Assembly: GCF_000226115.1 (NCBI RefSeq) | Contig: NC_016458.1 | Location: forward strand, 5,180,001-5,244,000 | Direction of reading: 5' to 3' | Source of the DNA: Thermothielavioides terrestris NRRL 8126 | Taxonomy: Eukaryota > Ascomycota > Sordariomycetes > Sordariales > Chaetomiaceae | Length of the DNA stretch: 64,000 nt | Part shown: piece by piece, positions 53,756 through 64,000 of the stretch | Layout of the letters: each line of letters begins with the position of its first letter | How positions within the stretch are numbered: position 1 is the first letter of the stretch | Notes under the pieces: model-generated | Told to the model about the DNA's origin: nothing | Databases searched by the model: none | Seen by the model: only the letters and a program-made list of their open reading frames with translations | Translations under genes and position numbers: made by a program

Positions 53756-54632
53756 TTAAGGGAGTCGGATATCAGACCGGCTGGTGATATAGCGGCTCTC
53801 TTCGACGTCGCCAGCAGCATTCGTCAGTGACAAGTAAGCGGTCCAGGCGATGCCAACCGTCGAGACAAAGGGCTGCAATCATACATCCTCATCAGCACAG
53901 CTTCATTTCACGAAGACACCACACTCGAAGGAGAGGTAGGGTGACTCACCAGCTGAAACTGCACGGGCATAAGCCGGAAATTGACGATCTGCACCGCCGG
54001 CCAGAGCACGTAGTTGGCCTTGAGCGTCGGCACGTACATGTCGCGCAGCTTGTGGTAGACGGCGCGGCGCCCGCCGCCCTCGGCGATCGTCATGGCCGTG
54101 AAGAAGCAGGCGACGCCGAACGGCGCGAAGATGAGCTGGTCAAAGGCCACGCGCTTGATGGCCGGCAGTAAGGCGGCCGACTTGGTGATGGGGAAGGACC
54201 GCTCCAGGAACTTGAACCAGCGGAACTGGATCGGCGCCATGCAGAAGCCGTAGGCCATGAAGCGCGTCAGCCGCTCGAAGTCGAAGGGCGGCGGCAGTGC
54301 CTTGGATTCCGGGATCAGCTCGCGGTTGCTGAACGGGTTCTTGCGGTCCAGCTCGTGGATCTCGATGGCGAGCGCGTCTTCGCGCGGGTCGAGCTTGCCG
54401 TTAGGGTGTTTCCGAAGCGCCCGCTGCCGGATCGCTGTGATGGTCTGCGCGACCGTGTCGGCGACGCCGCCGAGGATCGAGTTTGTGACCATCGTGGTAA
54501 GTACTGTCGAATATCGCCGTCAGCATATCGGCAGCCGGTGGTCTAAGGGAAGCGGGCGGGGGGTGGGGACGCACGAGGTCGTTCATCGAAGTACGCGTTG
54601 AACCGACTGGTCAGCCGGGCGAGGAGAGCCAT
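53756..54632 (-). CDS. Mpv17/PMP22-family membrane protein (copy 1)
   Basis: Three exons: 54632-54575, 54503-53950 and 53872-53756 (introns 71 and 77 bp), giving 242 aa. The family (Mpv17, Sym1, PMP22) forms small four-helix channels of peroxisomal or inner mitochondrial membranes. Motifs are ALLARLTSRFNAYFDERP, TMVTNSILGGVADTVAQ, RFMAYGFCMAPIQFRWFKFLE, KRVAFDQLIFAPFGVACFF, LKANYVLWPAVQIVNF and the terminal WTAYLSLTNAAG. An insertion after helix 1 (about residues 45-80, charged) is larger than in yeast Sym1. The C-terminal exon holds the last helix and a hydrophilic tail. Confidence 0.92.
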
Positions 54633-56325
54633 CTCGATGAAGAAGATGATCGCATGCAGCAGCGGCTAGAAGATGAGGCTTCGACTTAGCAGCATCCCAA
54701 GCCATGTGAGGTTCTCAAGAATAGTACAGGGTAGCGAGCAGTGATGCAGGTCTCGGGATTCAGATGAAAAGTTGGATGTTTTGGATATGGTGGCAAAGCG
54801 CTGGAAGGGGCAAACTCACAATTCGGCCATAGATGTATCTGCTGTTGATCGCCCGGAGCCAGCGCCGGCGGTTCAACTCCCAAGACATTGTGGACGACCC
54901 TGTAGCGGCGTCGATTTACAGAGCGAAGCGTGGGCAAAGGCCTGATATCGGATCCGGTCCAGGGGTTTGCGGTGTCCAGCCCGCCAGAGAAAGCAAGAGA
55001 AGCCTCGAAATATTGGCCTGCGTATATGACGACAGGTCGCACAGTGAATGCCCCACTTCCGGGCTTGCGATTGGGACAAGGACGCTTGGCGATAAGCACG
55101 CGACCCACAAGGCTGCGTTTCGGGGCCTTGAAGCAAAAGTGGTGGAGTTAGAAATCCGATGGAGTGTTTTTTGGTATCGTGTAGTATAGGTTGGCGGTTC
55201 GGGGGATGGATTCTCAGCTCCCCGAGCCCAGTGCGAGTGCTTTGAAATACCCATGTCCGTGCTATGCACTGTGCCTTTCAACCGAATCCGCCCGCCCCAC
55301 AATGGTTGCGACCTCGAAGCGCAAGATCATGGTTACACAACACGGCCGAGAAACTAAACCGAAAAGGCTGAAGAAAGATCGTGGTCTTCAACAGCAAGCT
55401 AGAACCGACACTCTCCTGTTAGTTAATGGGAATCATGAAGCCAAGTGGTACACTACACTAGTGTAGAAATCGGGTATACACTAATGGTACATAGGTTGGT
55501 GAGCTCCCCAAGCTCAGTGCGAGTGCCCTAGAATGCCCCATGTCCGTGATTGTGCACTGTGCCTCTCAACAACCTGCAGTGCCAATTGGGCCTGCCGCTT
55601 TTCCGCTTCGAGTGACAATTCTGACAGTAAGAAGAAGCAGGAACAATTTTTCAGGAAGAATGCGACAGTTCACTTAGTGAGCAGCGCGGAACCGCACGAT
55701 GGACCGTGATAAGTGCCCTCCCTACACGTGGACGTAGAATGCCCTTACTGTGCAGTAGAGGAGACGCGACACGGGACATGACTGTACCCGGGTAATTTCG
55801 ACATCCGAGTCTCCGCACGTTAAACGGCATCCTCTTCCCTTTTTGGTGCACGATCGCCGATCGCCAACCACCACGACGGCGCCGTTCCGAGTTCCGAACT
55901 TCGTGACTCCCTCCCACGGAACGCCAGCACTCTGGCGATTTCTTTCCTCAAACGTCGCCAGGATCAGGGAGTTCTGTCCGAGCGACAACCGTTTTCTGGC
56001 TCCCCCGTGGTCGAGCCCGCAACAATTTGTCGCGAATAGCATATCACAGTCAGCTAAGCAGACCTGTAGCGCCTTGGAAGTTGAGTCTACCGGTGGTGGG
56101 GGGTTGGGGGATTGCAAATGGCGTCGCAGGGCAACAGGCCACTTGAGGTCCTCCTGAACGTTCCAACTGAGATGCTGGCCACGGTCACACACCGCCGTCG
56201 GGCCAACGGCCTGTTCCGTCGAACTGTGGTTCCTCGACAAAGGTTCCCCTACAGTACATTTTTCGACAATGTGCAACCAAGATCAGCTTAGAGAAGACGG
56301 CGTTCAGACACCACCGCCTTCACCC
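54633..56325. other. Intergenic with a 67-69 bp direct repeat
   Basis: 1.7 kb. Contains an imperfect direct repeat (55216-55282 and 55502-55570) and no supported gene. Confidence 0.55.
55216..55570 (+). repeat. Imperfect 67-69 bp direct repeat
   Basis: The two copies at 55216-55282 and 55502-55570 share AGCTCCCC, CAGTGCGAGTGC, CCATGTCCGTG and GCACTGTGCCT blocks in the same order. Most differences are transitions (CCGAG-AAG, CCC-CTC, TTT-CTC). Confidence 0.65.
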
Positions 56326-56864
56326 TTAGTTCCGCTTTGGCTTGCCCTCCCCTGCGGCACGCACCGTGACCGGTCCAAACACGCCCAACAGCGTCAACCA
56401 GCGCAAGACATTCAGCACCCCGCTGGCCGCCACAGCGCCCCAAACCATATCGTTCCACTGGGACGGTTCTAGAAACGCGTCAACTCCAAGGGCACGGTAG
56501 GTCGCGTAGACATGCCCGTAATCGGCGAGGGCTACCGCAAAGAGATAGCCCTTGACGGTCGCGGGATCGCGCGAGAAGCTGCACACGACAGCCACCGGAG
56601 CGAGCAGCAGCAGCACGTTGAGCAGCTGCAGCGTGACGCCCAGCGCCTGCGGCGAGAAGTCGGTCGTGGACACGCTGGCACCAGGGATCTGCGCAGCGAA
56701 GTAGCTGTGGGGGTCCCGCATGCCGGCAAGGTATGCCCAGATGCTGAAATGGCGTTACGGTTGGGCAAGCGCGTTGTTGGGGGTCAGGAAACTCACAGCA
56801 GAGCAGGCTCCAGGACGCCGAAGACGACGAGCGGGAAGACGGGCAGCGCGGAGCGAGCCATCAT
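56326..56864 (-). CDS. Four-helix membrane protein, DUF7704-like
   Basis: Two exons, 56864-56797 and 56743-56326, with a 53-bp phase-2 intron. The protein is 161 aa. Four hydrophobic helices are visible: ALPVFPLVVFGVLEPALLIW, LLNVLLLLAPVAVVC, GYLFAVALADYGHVYAT and MVWGAVAASGVLNVLRWLTL. A short basic tail ends in GKPKRN. The pattern (short N-terminus, YFAAQIPGAS loop, DPATVKGYLFAVALADYGH block) fits the fungal DUF7704 group of unknown function. The family assignment is from memory of conserved blocks and is moderately sure. Confidence 0.75.
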
Positions 56865-57865
56865 GTACACCGTTGCGTGTGGACACGTTGTAACCCTCCT
56901 CCGGGCGGGTTGAAGACTTGTAACTACTTGACTCTCGTTGTCAAAGGGAACATGCAAAGACGAGATGGCGCGCCGAGCAACCCGCGACTGGGTCTCAGGA
57001 AGCTGGTTGCTGACGTGAGCGGGCAGGGAACGTCGGCGGTTGGCTGTTGACCCCTGCAACGCATCTGCAGGTCTAAGGGGGCATCTCGACTCACAGTATG
57101 GACTTCATACGGATTACAGCAACCAGAAATCAGGCACCTCGCAGTGAGCTTGACCGTTGCAAGATGAGCTTGTTTTGATAAATCAATGTCTGATCTCAAA
57201 CACCGCCCACCCAACGCTTCACACCACAAACCAACAAATAGAATAGACATGAACTAGAAGGAAGGGGAGAAAAGTGAAGGGCGAGAAAAAGAGGAAACAG
57301 CTGTCCTCTAGTTGCGGGAATCCACATCGAAACACCCCGGGCCGCGTTGCTCGGCAGGAACAACTTGCAGGTTCCCTTAATACAACCCGATTCTATCGGG
57401 CCCGCCTCCTTTCCGTCACCGGCACCCTCCTCCTCCCGGTGCTCCGTGTTTCCATCTGGTGCCTCGAGCCTGGCTTGGGGTGACTGGACGTGTAAAACTT
57501 GGAAGCATGGCTTGATAGACTGCACAAGAATGAACCTTCGTACGTCTCTGGCAGCATGGAAATTTACGTCACTTCACGGATAGCTCGGCTGGATGGATGA
57601 ATACCTAGGCGAAGGAATTTGGCCAACTCCATAGTGTCACAGTACTCTCGCTCGCCATGTGCAGGAACTACTAGGAACCTTATCCTTGACACAATCGCAC
57701 ACCAGCTCCTGGATTTGATGTCACTTCTGTTGCTAGGATACCTATTGCAAACCAGCGCAAATCCGCGCGAAGTGACCTAGGTGGTGGACTTGGGGATCTC
57801 GGTGCTTTTCATCTTTCTGACTGGAAAAGAATGCCGCAGGTCGAAGGAAGAGCAGGGCAGACACG
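56865..57865. other. Intergenic, DUF7704-like to HRI1
   Basis: Promoter of the membrane protein on the left, HRI1 3' flank on the right. No gene is supported. Confidence 0.5.
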
Positions 57866-58699
57866 CTAACCTCGTTCGACCACTTTCCACACACGTCCAC
57901 CGATTGTTACCTCATCGCCGACACTGGCCTCGTGCGCGAAATACGTGGTCATATCGGTCGGAAACTCCTGCTCCCCGAGCCGCACCTGTCTCACCCATCT
58001 CTGCTGGTCAGAATCCCATTTCAGTCTTTCGAGCGCAATGTGATCGCCGTCGCGCGCAAACGCCTGGCAGTACTGGCCCAGCCGGACCACGAGTCCCCTC
58101 CGAGGCCTCGTTTCCGGGCTGCCGCCGTCGCCGGACCCGACCTCCGGGCCCTGCCACTGCAATGCGAGACAGGTGACTTCAGCTGCACCGCCGCCGGCGC
58201 AGGGCACCGTCTCCACCGGCTCAGAGCGCCACATCTCCTCGTAATCGGTCTCGACGCCCGTGGTCGGGTTCACCATCCGGCCCTTCTCCAGTGTCAGGGC
58301 GGGGTCGGACGGGTGGCCAAGCATGTGGCCCTCGTCGACGACCGATTCGGCGTCGGCAGTGCGTGAGTCGATCCAGTGGTGCCATTGTGAATGGGATGCG
58401 CCGTTGATGTTGCTTGAGGATGAGGTGGAGGTGCCGGCGATGGCCCAGTCCAGTTGTGAGGGAGGGATGACGGGGTCTGCTGGGCAGCCGGAATGAGCAT
58501 TGAGAAAAAGGAGATGCGGGAGGGCAACGCGAGGCGGGCCCACGGCTCACTGACCGGATGCCGGATCCGACGGCAGTGGCTTTAAGACGCGAATGTCCAC
58601 AAACCGGCGCTGCGGTGTGGTCAGCACGATGGTGGAGGTCGGCTCACTGGCATCGTCGGGGAGCCAGCGGATGTATTCCCGGATCGAAATGTCGCCCAT
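57866..58699 (-). CDS. HRI1: HRI1-family protein
   Basis: Two exons, 58699-58555 and 58476-57866, with a 78-bp phase-1 intron. The protein is 251 aa. Conserved blocks are ISIREYIRWL and RFVDIRVLKPLP in exon 1, then LDWAIAG, GHMLGHPSDPALTLEKGRMVNPTTG, YEEMWRSEP, RGLVVRLGQYCQAFARDGD and VGDEVTIGGRVWKVVE. Yeast Hri1 is a beta-barrel-like protein found with Hrr25 kinase; its role is not settled. The ATG at 58699 is chosen because it directly precedes the conserved start and keeps exon phase; an upstream in-frame extension to 58786 is less likely. Confidence 0.9.
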
Positions 58700-59984
58700 C
58701 AGATGAATGTGAGTTGGGTCTTGATGCTCTCCCGAAATGCTTGTTTCGCGTAACCGCGGATTGGATAGGTGTTGTATGCGGGGCACAAATGTCCAGCTCG
58801 CGGAGGCCGGGATATTGCAGAGCTTTCCCCAGGTTCACCCTAACCCGTTCACCAGGGCAACCCCGGAGCCTGAACCCCTGAACCCCTGAATCCCTAGAAT
58901 TAGAACCCCCCCCCATGAACCACGTCAACGAAGGACAGTTCATTGACCTTGGATGAGTTGGTCACGACCCTCCTCACGCCAAGCGCTACCCACGTATATC
59001 TAAGATGCAACGGATTCAGAAACTATCGCAACTGCGTTTCCCGCAATTCATGGCCCTGATGTTTGGTGCCGCGACATGTTATCTGGAGCCTCGAAACACC
59101 GTCCCAGCACAGCAGGACCAAGTCCACGCGCCATTCCCTTGGTGATACAAAGCGGAAGAGACTCTTGGCTTCCTCGACACGGCTTGTCTCACAAGCTTGC
59201 CCACAGTTTTCTGTCGCCTGTCCATAGTCAACCTGATCACCTCGTTCGCCGAGTTTGGGCTTACTATTCCTAGCAATGTTGCTAGTTGGTGTTAATAGTG
59301 CTAGAACAAGCAATCGATTGGTGAATGGATAATTTTAGGCAAGCGTCTAGGGAGGAACTGGACAACGAACAGGTGAAAAAAACGTAAAAAGGAAAAAAGG
59401 GAAAAAAAAAAAAAGTGAAAAGAGAAAAAAAAAAGAAAAAAAAAAGGCAAAGGGCTGTCTTGAATAGTATCAGTGGCCACGAAATTGGCATGAGCGCATC
59501 TGATAGTTACTTGAGGAAGTCATGATGGCAAGTCAGATCATGCTTTCTGTAGATGTCGGGTCCCTGATCATGAATCTGTTGTTTTGCTACTCTGGACCTT
59601 TCGATGCAGCAGCAGATGCAATCAAACCCAACCAAAAAGAATTATGCCGTCGGGGTTGTCTGACACAGCGGAAAACCACGGCTCGGGCTCAAACCAAAGG
59701 CACTGTGCACCCCCACGCGCCCCCACCCTCGAGGGTGTACGGATTACTTTACCAAGGACTCGGAACTGAGTTGCAGCGCCGAGCATCGGCATTGGTCAGC
59801 ATCTTCCAAAAAAATAATAGCCGCGTAAATCCGATCCCCGTTGGCTCCGTTCCGAAACGGCGCGCTGGCAATGCCGAGTCATCGGCCTCCGCAGTTGCGA
59901 CATCAAAACCCATGAGAATTCCATGAAAGCGGTGCGCAACCGCCTCAACGACTAGTCTGCCAGACACCACACAGCGAGAGCAAG
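58700..59984. other. Divergent intergenic, HRI1 and Mpv17 copy 2
   Basis: 1.3 kb head-to-head. An A-rich tract with runs of 8-16 A lies at 59378-59452. No gene is supported. Confidence 0.5.
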
Positions 59985-60924
59985 ATGTCGGTCTGTTGGA
60001 CGTGCCGGACGCTGCTCCGGCGCCACATCGACGTCCTGCGGCAGTTGCGCCAGCGCCGAGCACATTCCACCAACAGCGACAGGGACCCGGCGAAGGCGAG
60101 CAAAGACGTGCTCCAGCAGGAGCAGATCCCGACCCCTAACAACGTGCCGACGCTCAACTTCTGGCAGCGGCTGGGCCCGCTGACGAGGGCCGCCCAGGCG
60201 TACGCGCGGGCGCAGCGCAAGCGGCCATACACGACGCAGGTCTGCACTTCGTTGTTCATCTACCTGTGCTCCGACAGTACGTCAGGCCCTCTTCCACCGT
60301 GGTTTGCAATTCTGCAGTGGTTCGCGCCAGATGGCCAGGTATTAACGGCCGGTGCAGTCTCGGCGCAGAGCATAGGCGGGCGAGACTACGACCCGATTCG
60401 GACGGCGCGCTCGTTGTTGATCAGCTCAATATCGTCGATTCCGAGTTATCACTGGTGGGTATTCGTTCTCGTGCGCTGTCGCGGGGGGACTTCTTGATCA
60501 CTGACGACGAGGTGTGTGTGTTTCTAGGTTCGTCTGGCTCTCCAACAGCTTCAACTTCGCGTCGCGCCTCCTGTCGTTGGCCACCAAGGTCATTGTCAAC
60601 CAGATCTGCTTCACACCAGTCTTCAACACATATTTCTTCGGGATGCAAGCGCTGCTGTCGGGCGCGACCCTGGCCGAGACGTGGGAGCGCATCGTCAAGA
60701 CCGTCCCCGTCAGCTGCGTCAATTCGTGCAAGCTGTGGCCAGCAGTCACTGCCTTCAGCTTCGCGTTTCTCCCGCTGGAGTACCGGCCGGTTTTCGGAGG
60801 CGTCATCGCTGTTGGGTGGCAGACATATCTCAGCTACCTCAACCGGTTGGCCGAACGGAGTGTTGCTGCCGCGCGGGCGAAGGCCCTGGAGGAAGCCCCA
60901 GCCATCGGCCAGGTCGCCGCCTAG
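59985..60924 (+). CDS. Mpv17/PMP22-family membrane protein (copy 2)
   Basis: Three exons: 59985-60276, 60358-60454 and 60528-60924 (introns 81 and 73 bp), giving 261 aa. The N-terminus (MSVCWTCRTLLRRHIDVLRQLRQRRAHS) is Arg-rich and could be a mitochondrial presequence. Family motifs follow: FWQRLGPLTRAAQAYARAQ, KRPYTTQVCTSLFIYLCSD, YDPIRTARSLLI, ATKVIVNQICFTPVFNTYFFG, TVPVSCVNSCKLWPAVTAFSF and FGGVIAVGWQTYLSYLN. It lies 5.4 kb from copy 1 but is only distantly alike, so the two are probably ancient paralogues. This copy looks like the mitochondrial Sym1-like type. Confidence 0.93.
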
Positions 60925-61270
60925 AGGACGAGCATGGATGAACGCGTGTTTGTTCGGCTCATTATATCCTAAAGAAGAGCTTGCGATAGACTTGGGGGAT
61001 CCATTGGAGATAGACTTTGGCGGTAATTGGCGTTAGGTTTGTTTTTGGTCGAGAGAGCACTCACTGCCTCTGTCTTGTTCTTGAATCGTTCCACTGCGGG
61101 GCCGACGCCACAGTACGGTCTCGAATCTGACACGGCGCGGGAGCAATTGACGCAGGAAAGGGACCGAGCTCCAGAATTTCCAAACCCGAACACCAACATC
61201 CAGCCGACCCTGGCCGCCGCTCGTTCTCCAAGCCATTGAGCGCTGGTTCGCCCAGCCCTCGTCCCCAAAA
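60925..61270 (+). promoter_or_regulatory. Promoter of dihydroorotate dehydrogenase gene
   Basis: 346-bp tandem spacer between the Mpv17 copy 2 stop and the DHODH start. No gene inside. Confidence 0.5.
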
Positions 61271-62776
61271 ATGGCGGGCACGTATTTGCGAGCCCAGCGC
61301 TCCCTCGCGCCCGCCCTACGACCGTTCTCTCGTGCGCAACCGAGACTCAACAAGCCCGTCCCGCGACGGGCGGCCTCGACCACCTCAACCTCCTCCTCGT
61401 TCTCCAGCCGAGCTGCCTCCACAGCCCGAAACATCCTCGTCACCACCGCCCTAGCCGCTGCTGCTGGCCTAACCTACTATTATGTCACCGACACCCGCGC
61501 CTCCTTCCACCGGTGGCTCGTGCCCCCACTGTTGCGCATTATCTTCCCCGACGCCGAAGACGCCCACCACGCCGGCACCGCCGCCCTCAAAACACTCTAC
61601 TCGCTTGGCCTGCACCCCCGCGAGCGTCCGTCCGCGTTGAATTCGGACCCCGCTCCCAATTCTAAGAAGAACTCGTCCTCCTCGTCCTCATCTCCCGCCG
61701 CCAATCCGCTCGCAGTCACGGTCTTTGGCGTGCCCCTCGCCAACCCGATCGGCATCTCCGCCGGCCTGGACAAAGACGCCGAGATCCCAGACCCGCTCTT
61801 CGCACTGGGCGCTGGCGTCGTCGAGGTCGGCGGCTGCACGCCGCTGCCGCAGGCGGGCAACCCGCGGCCGCGCGTGTTCCGCATCCCCGCCGTCGACGGC
61901 CTGGTCAACCGGTACGGGCTCAACTCGCGCGGCGCCGACGCCATGGCGGCGCGGCTGCGCGAGCGGCTGCGCAGGTTCGCTAGGACGCTCGGCCTGACCG
62001 AGCGCGAGATGCTGGACGGCGAGGCCGGCGACGCGCTCCCCACGGGCAGTCTGCAGCCCGGCCGGCTGCTGTGCGTGCAGATCGCCAAGAACAAGGCCAC
62101 GAATGAGAGGGATATGCAGGCGGTCATCAGGGACCATGTGTACTGCGTGCAGAGGCTGGCGCCGTACGCGGACGTGCTGGTGGTGAACGTCAGCAGCCCC
62201 AACACGCCCGGGCTGAGGGATCTGCAGGCGGCGGAGCCGCTGGCGCGGCTGCTCGGTGCTGTCGTGGACGAGGCAAAGCGGACACACCGGAAGGTCAAGC
62301 CGAGAGTCATGGTCAAGGTGTCGCCGGACGAGGATGATGATACCCAGATAGAGGGCGTCGTGCAGGCGGTGTGGATGAGCGGCGTAGATGGGGTGATTGT
62401 GGGCAACACGACCAAGCGCCGGACCGGGTTGGTGCCGCAGGGGGTGAAGCTGACGGGCAAGGAGCAGAGGGCGCTGGCCGAGGAGGGAGGTTTCTCCGGG
62501 CCGGCCATGTTTGACCGGACGCTGAGCCTGGTTGCGAGGTACCGCAAGATGCTCGACAGCTACTCGCTCAAGGCTGCCGGGGTCGACGGCGCTTTCCCGC
62601 CGCAGAAGGTCATCTTTGCGACCGGCGGCATCACCAATGGTGAGCAAGCGTTGAAGGTGCTGAATGCCGGCGCCAGCGTGGCCATGGTCTACACTGGCCT
62701 GGTGTACGGGGGCTCCGGCACGATTACGCGGATCAAGAAGGAGATGCAGGAAAAGCTCGCCGTGACGGCTGCATGA
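61271..62776 (+). CDS. Mitochondrial dihydroorotate dehydrogenase (class 2)
   Basis: Single exon, 501 aa. It is the ubiquinone-linked enzyme of the inner mitochondrial membrane that oxidises dihydroorotate to orotate in pyrimidine synthesis. The N-terminus has an Arg/Ser-rich presequence and a membrane anchor (ILVTTALAAAAGLTYYYV), which mark class 2 enzymes. FMN and catalytic motifs are NPIGISAGLDKDAE, VGGCTPLPQAGNPRPRVFR, NRYGLNSRGADAM, VNVSSPNTPGLRDLQ (catalytic Ser), VMVKVSPDEDD, VGNTTKRR, IFATGGITNGEQAL and VYTGLVYGG. A Ser-rich low-complexity insertion (about residues 128-142) lengthens it beyond the about 400-aa core. Confidence 0.96.
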   Translation: MAGTYLRAQRSLAPALRPFSRAQPRLNKPVPRRAASTTSTSSSFSSRAASTARNILVTTALAAAAGLTYYYVTDTRASFHRWLVPPLLRIIFPDAEDAHHAGTAALKTLYSLGLHPRERPSALNSDPAPNSKKNSSSSSSSPAANPLAVTVFGVPLANPIGISAGLDKDAEIPDPLFALGAGVVEVGGCTPLPQAGNPRPRVFRIPAVDGLVNRYGLNSRGADAMAARLRERLRRFARTLGLTEREMLDGEAGDALPTGSLQPGRLLCVQIAKNKATNERDMQAVIRDHVYCVQRLAPYADVLVVNVSSPNTPGLRDLQAAEPLARLLGAVVDEAKRTHRKVKPRVMVKVSPDEDDDTQIEGVVQAVWMSGVDGVIVGNTTKRRTGLVPQGVKLTGKEQRALAEEGGFSGPAMFDRTLSLVARYRKMLDSYSLKAAGVDGAFPPQKVIFATGGITNGEQALKVLNAGASVAMVYTGLVYGGSGTITRIKKEMQEKLAVTAA

Positions 62777-64000
62777 GGCGACCGGGCTGCCCTGGTTGGC
62801 ACGCTTGTGTACATACCTTTCGAATGCATGCTTCAGGGTCAAACATGAACATCAGTTGGAGGCCCAGGCACTTCGAGGAGCACGAACAAGTTCCAGGCGA
62901 AGCAATAACCCGGGCGCCTGGGTTTCGATACACCATCCACCACATGGGAGAACGTCCTAACCCTCAGAATTTGCACTCTTCTCAACAAGCAATTTTCGTC
63001 GATGGCCGACCTGCCATTACGTCCATCTCGAACTTCCACGGCGCTAGGCAGCCGACTACCTATTTCACTCCTCCGCTCCAAACCTTCGACCGTCCATGAA
63101 GTTCCCCTCTTGGCTCCCAGCGAGGCATAGGCGGGATGGAACTCGCCCTTGGCATCTCGGAGGCCGGCGCGCTCCGCAATGGCCAGCGTCACGGTCCGAA
63201 TTTGCAAGATGCTTGCGTTATGGGAAGTAGGTTTAAAATTTCTCGCCTGCAGCCGCTCTTGCATGGTTCCCATGATCAACCTGCAACGATGCAAGTTCAG
63301 TTTGGAGGGCTGAACACGCAATCTTCTTGCGAATATGACCGAACGCCTCGCCTGCTGCAAGACGGAAGCAACTCTGGCCGGCAGCATGCAGGTGTGTGCG
63401 GGGGATTCCCCTGGGTCGCGTGTAAGTGATGTCCGAAAAGGGAAACTCGTCTACTCACCTACTCACCTGCACTACTGCCCACTCAATTGGCTTTCTTAAT
63501 CGCTTTCCTGTCAACAACGCAGAGGTCCATGATGCTCCCGAGCCCATCACGGCGCTAGGACCGCATACCGATGGGGCAATTATTCACGCCAGGTCCTGTG
63601 CCTCGCCGGCCGAGGGGCTAGGCCTCACAACTAGACCAACGCGTCTAGCTCCCGTTCGAACGCGACGGCTCACGACAGCAGGCTCCGCAAGTCTATTGCC
63701 ACTTGCGTGCATCATTACCCGAGATTCGAAAGCGCCAACTTCAAGAGACGGAGAAGGTCGGCGTCCTGCCACTGCGTACGCCCCTGCATATGCTTGCGTC
63801 AACGCGTCTGCACCCAACTCAGCCCTTCTGTTGTTGAACTGCATGATGCCGTCACCGCCAGTATCTGGTGACCAGAAGACTGCATAGAAGAAACTTCTAG
63901 GCAGTCTACTCTGGCGTCGCTCGTTGCGTCTATAAATAACCCCCTCTTCCCCCTTCACATGCTTCCGGCACTCTTCGCATCTCTCGTGCGCAACCAGAAT
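62777..64000. other. Right-edge interval without a supported gene
   Basis: Contains the DHODH 3' region. Frames on the minus strand (62839-63387) and in opposing directions (63426-63958) show no recognisable family, signal peptide or splice pattern. They may include 5' or 3' parts of a gene beyond the window. Confidence 0.4.

Noticed and set aside
63426..63958. Opposing frames at the right edge
   Set aside because: No family resemblance or splice evidence; could be partial but cannot be supported.

Overview
The window is nuclear DNA of a filamentous ascomycete, most likely a Sordariomycete. GC-rich coding exons are broken by short introns (about 50-120 bp, GT..AG, with CTRAC-like branch points). 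Genes are spaced on both strands, and the families are typically fungal: questin-oxidase-like, Egh16-like, IML2, HRI1 and a class 2 dihydroorotate dehydrogenase. Exon joints were set by hand from reading phase, splice signals and family motifs. No transcript or database evidence was available.

Region 1 (about 0.8-8.6 kb) looks like part of an aromatic polyketide gene cluster of the emodin/geodin type. It holds a questin-oxidase-family protein, a small NAD(P)-binding protein, a metallo-beta-lactamase-type thioesterase, a DUF1772 anthrone-oxygenase-like protein and a multicopper oxidase resembling dihydrogeodin oxidase. No polyketide synthase is present; it may lie left of the window, be elsewhere, or be lost. 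The left edge carries a broken-looking coding remnant, and the multicopper oxidase has an intron whose expected donor reads AT instead of GT. A possible defensin-like cysteine peptide and an amino-acid permease follow.

Region 2 (about 12.5-39.8 kb) is gene-poor and rich in secreted proteins: an Egh16-like virulence-factor-family protein, a HET-C/vWA-like protein, a small cysteine-rich protein, a pectin methylesterase (CE8), a GH2 beta-mannosidase, a pepsin-family protease and a GH16 glucanase. Between them lie a PEBP protein, a seven-bladed PLL-like propeller lectin with a His/Gly-rich leader, and an unknown acidic protein with a SUMO-interaction-like motif behind a pyrimidine-rich degenerate-repeat leader. 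Long intergenic stretches contain homopolymer tracts, a degenerate tRNA-like element and a MITE-like inverted-repeat element.

Region 3 (about 41-63 kb) is mainly housekeeping: a 1001-aa alpha/beta hydrolase with a long disordered N-terminus, IML2, SEM1/DSS1, phosphoglycerate kinase, two Mpv17/PMP22-family proteins, a DUF7704-like membrane protein, HRI1 and mitochondrial dihydroorotate dehydrogenase. The last 1.2 kb has no gene I can support.
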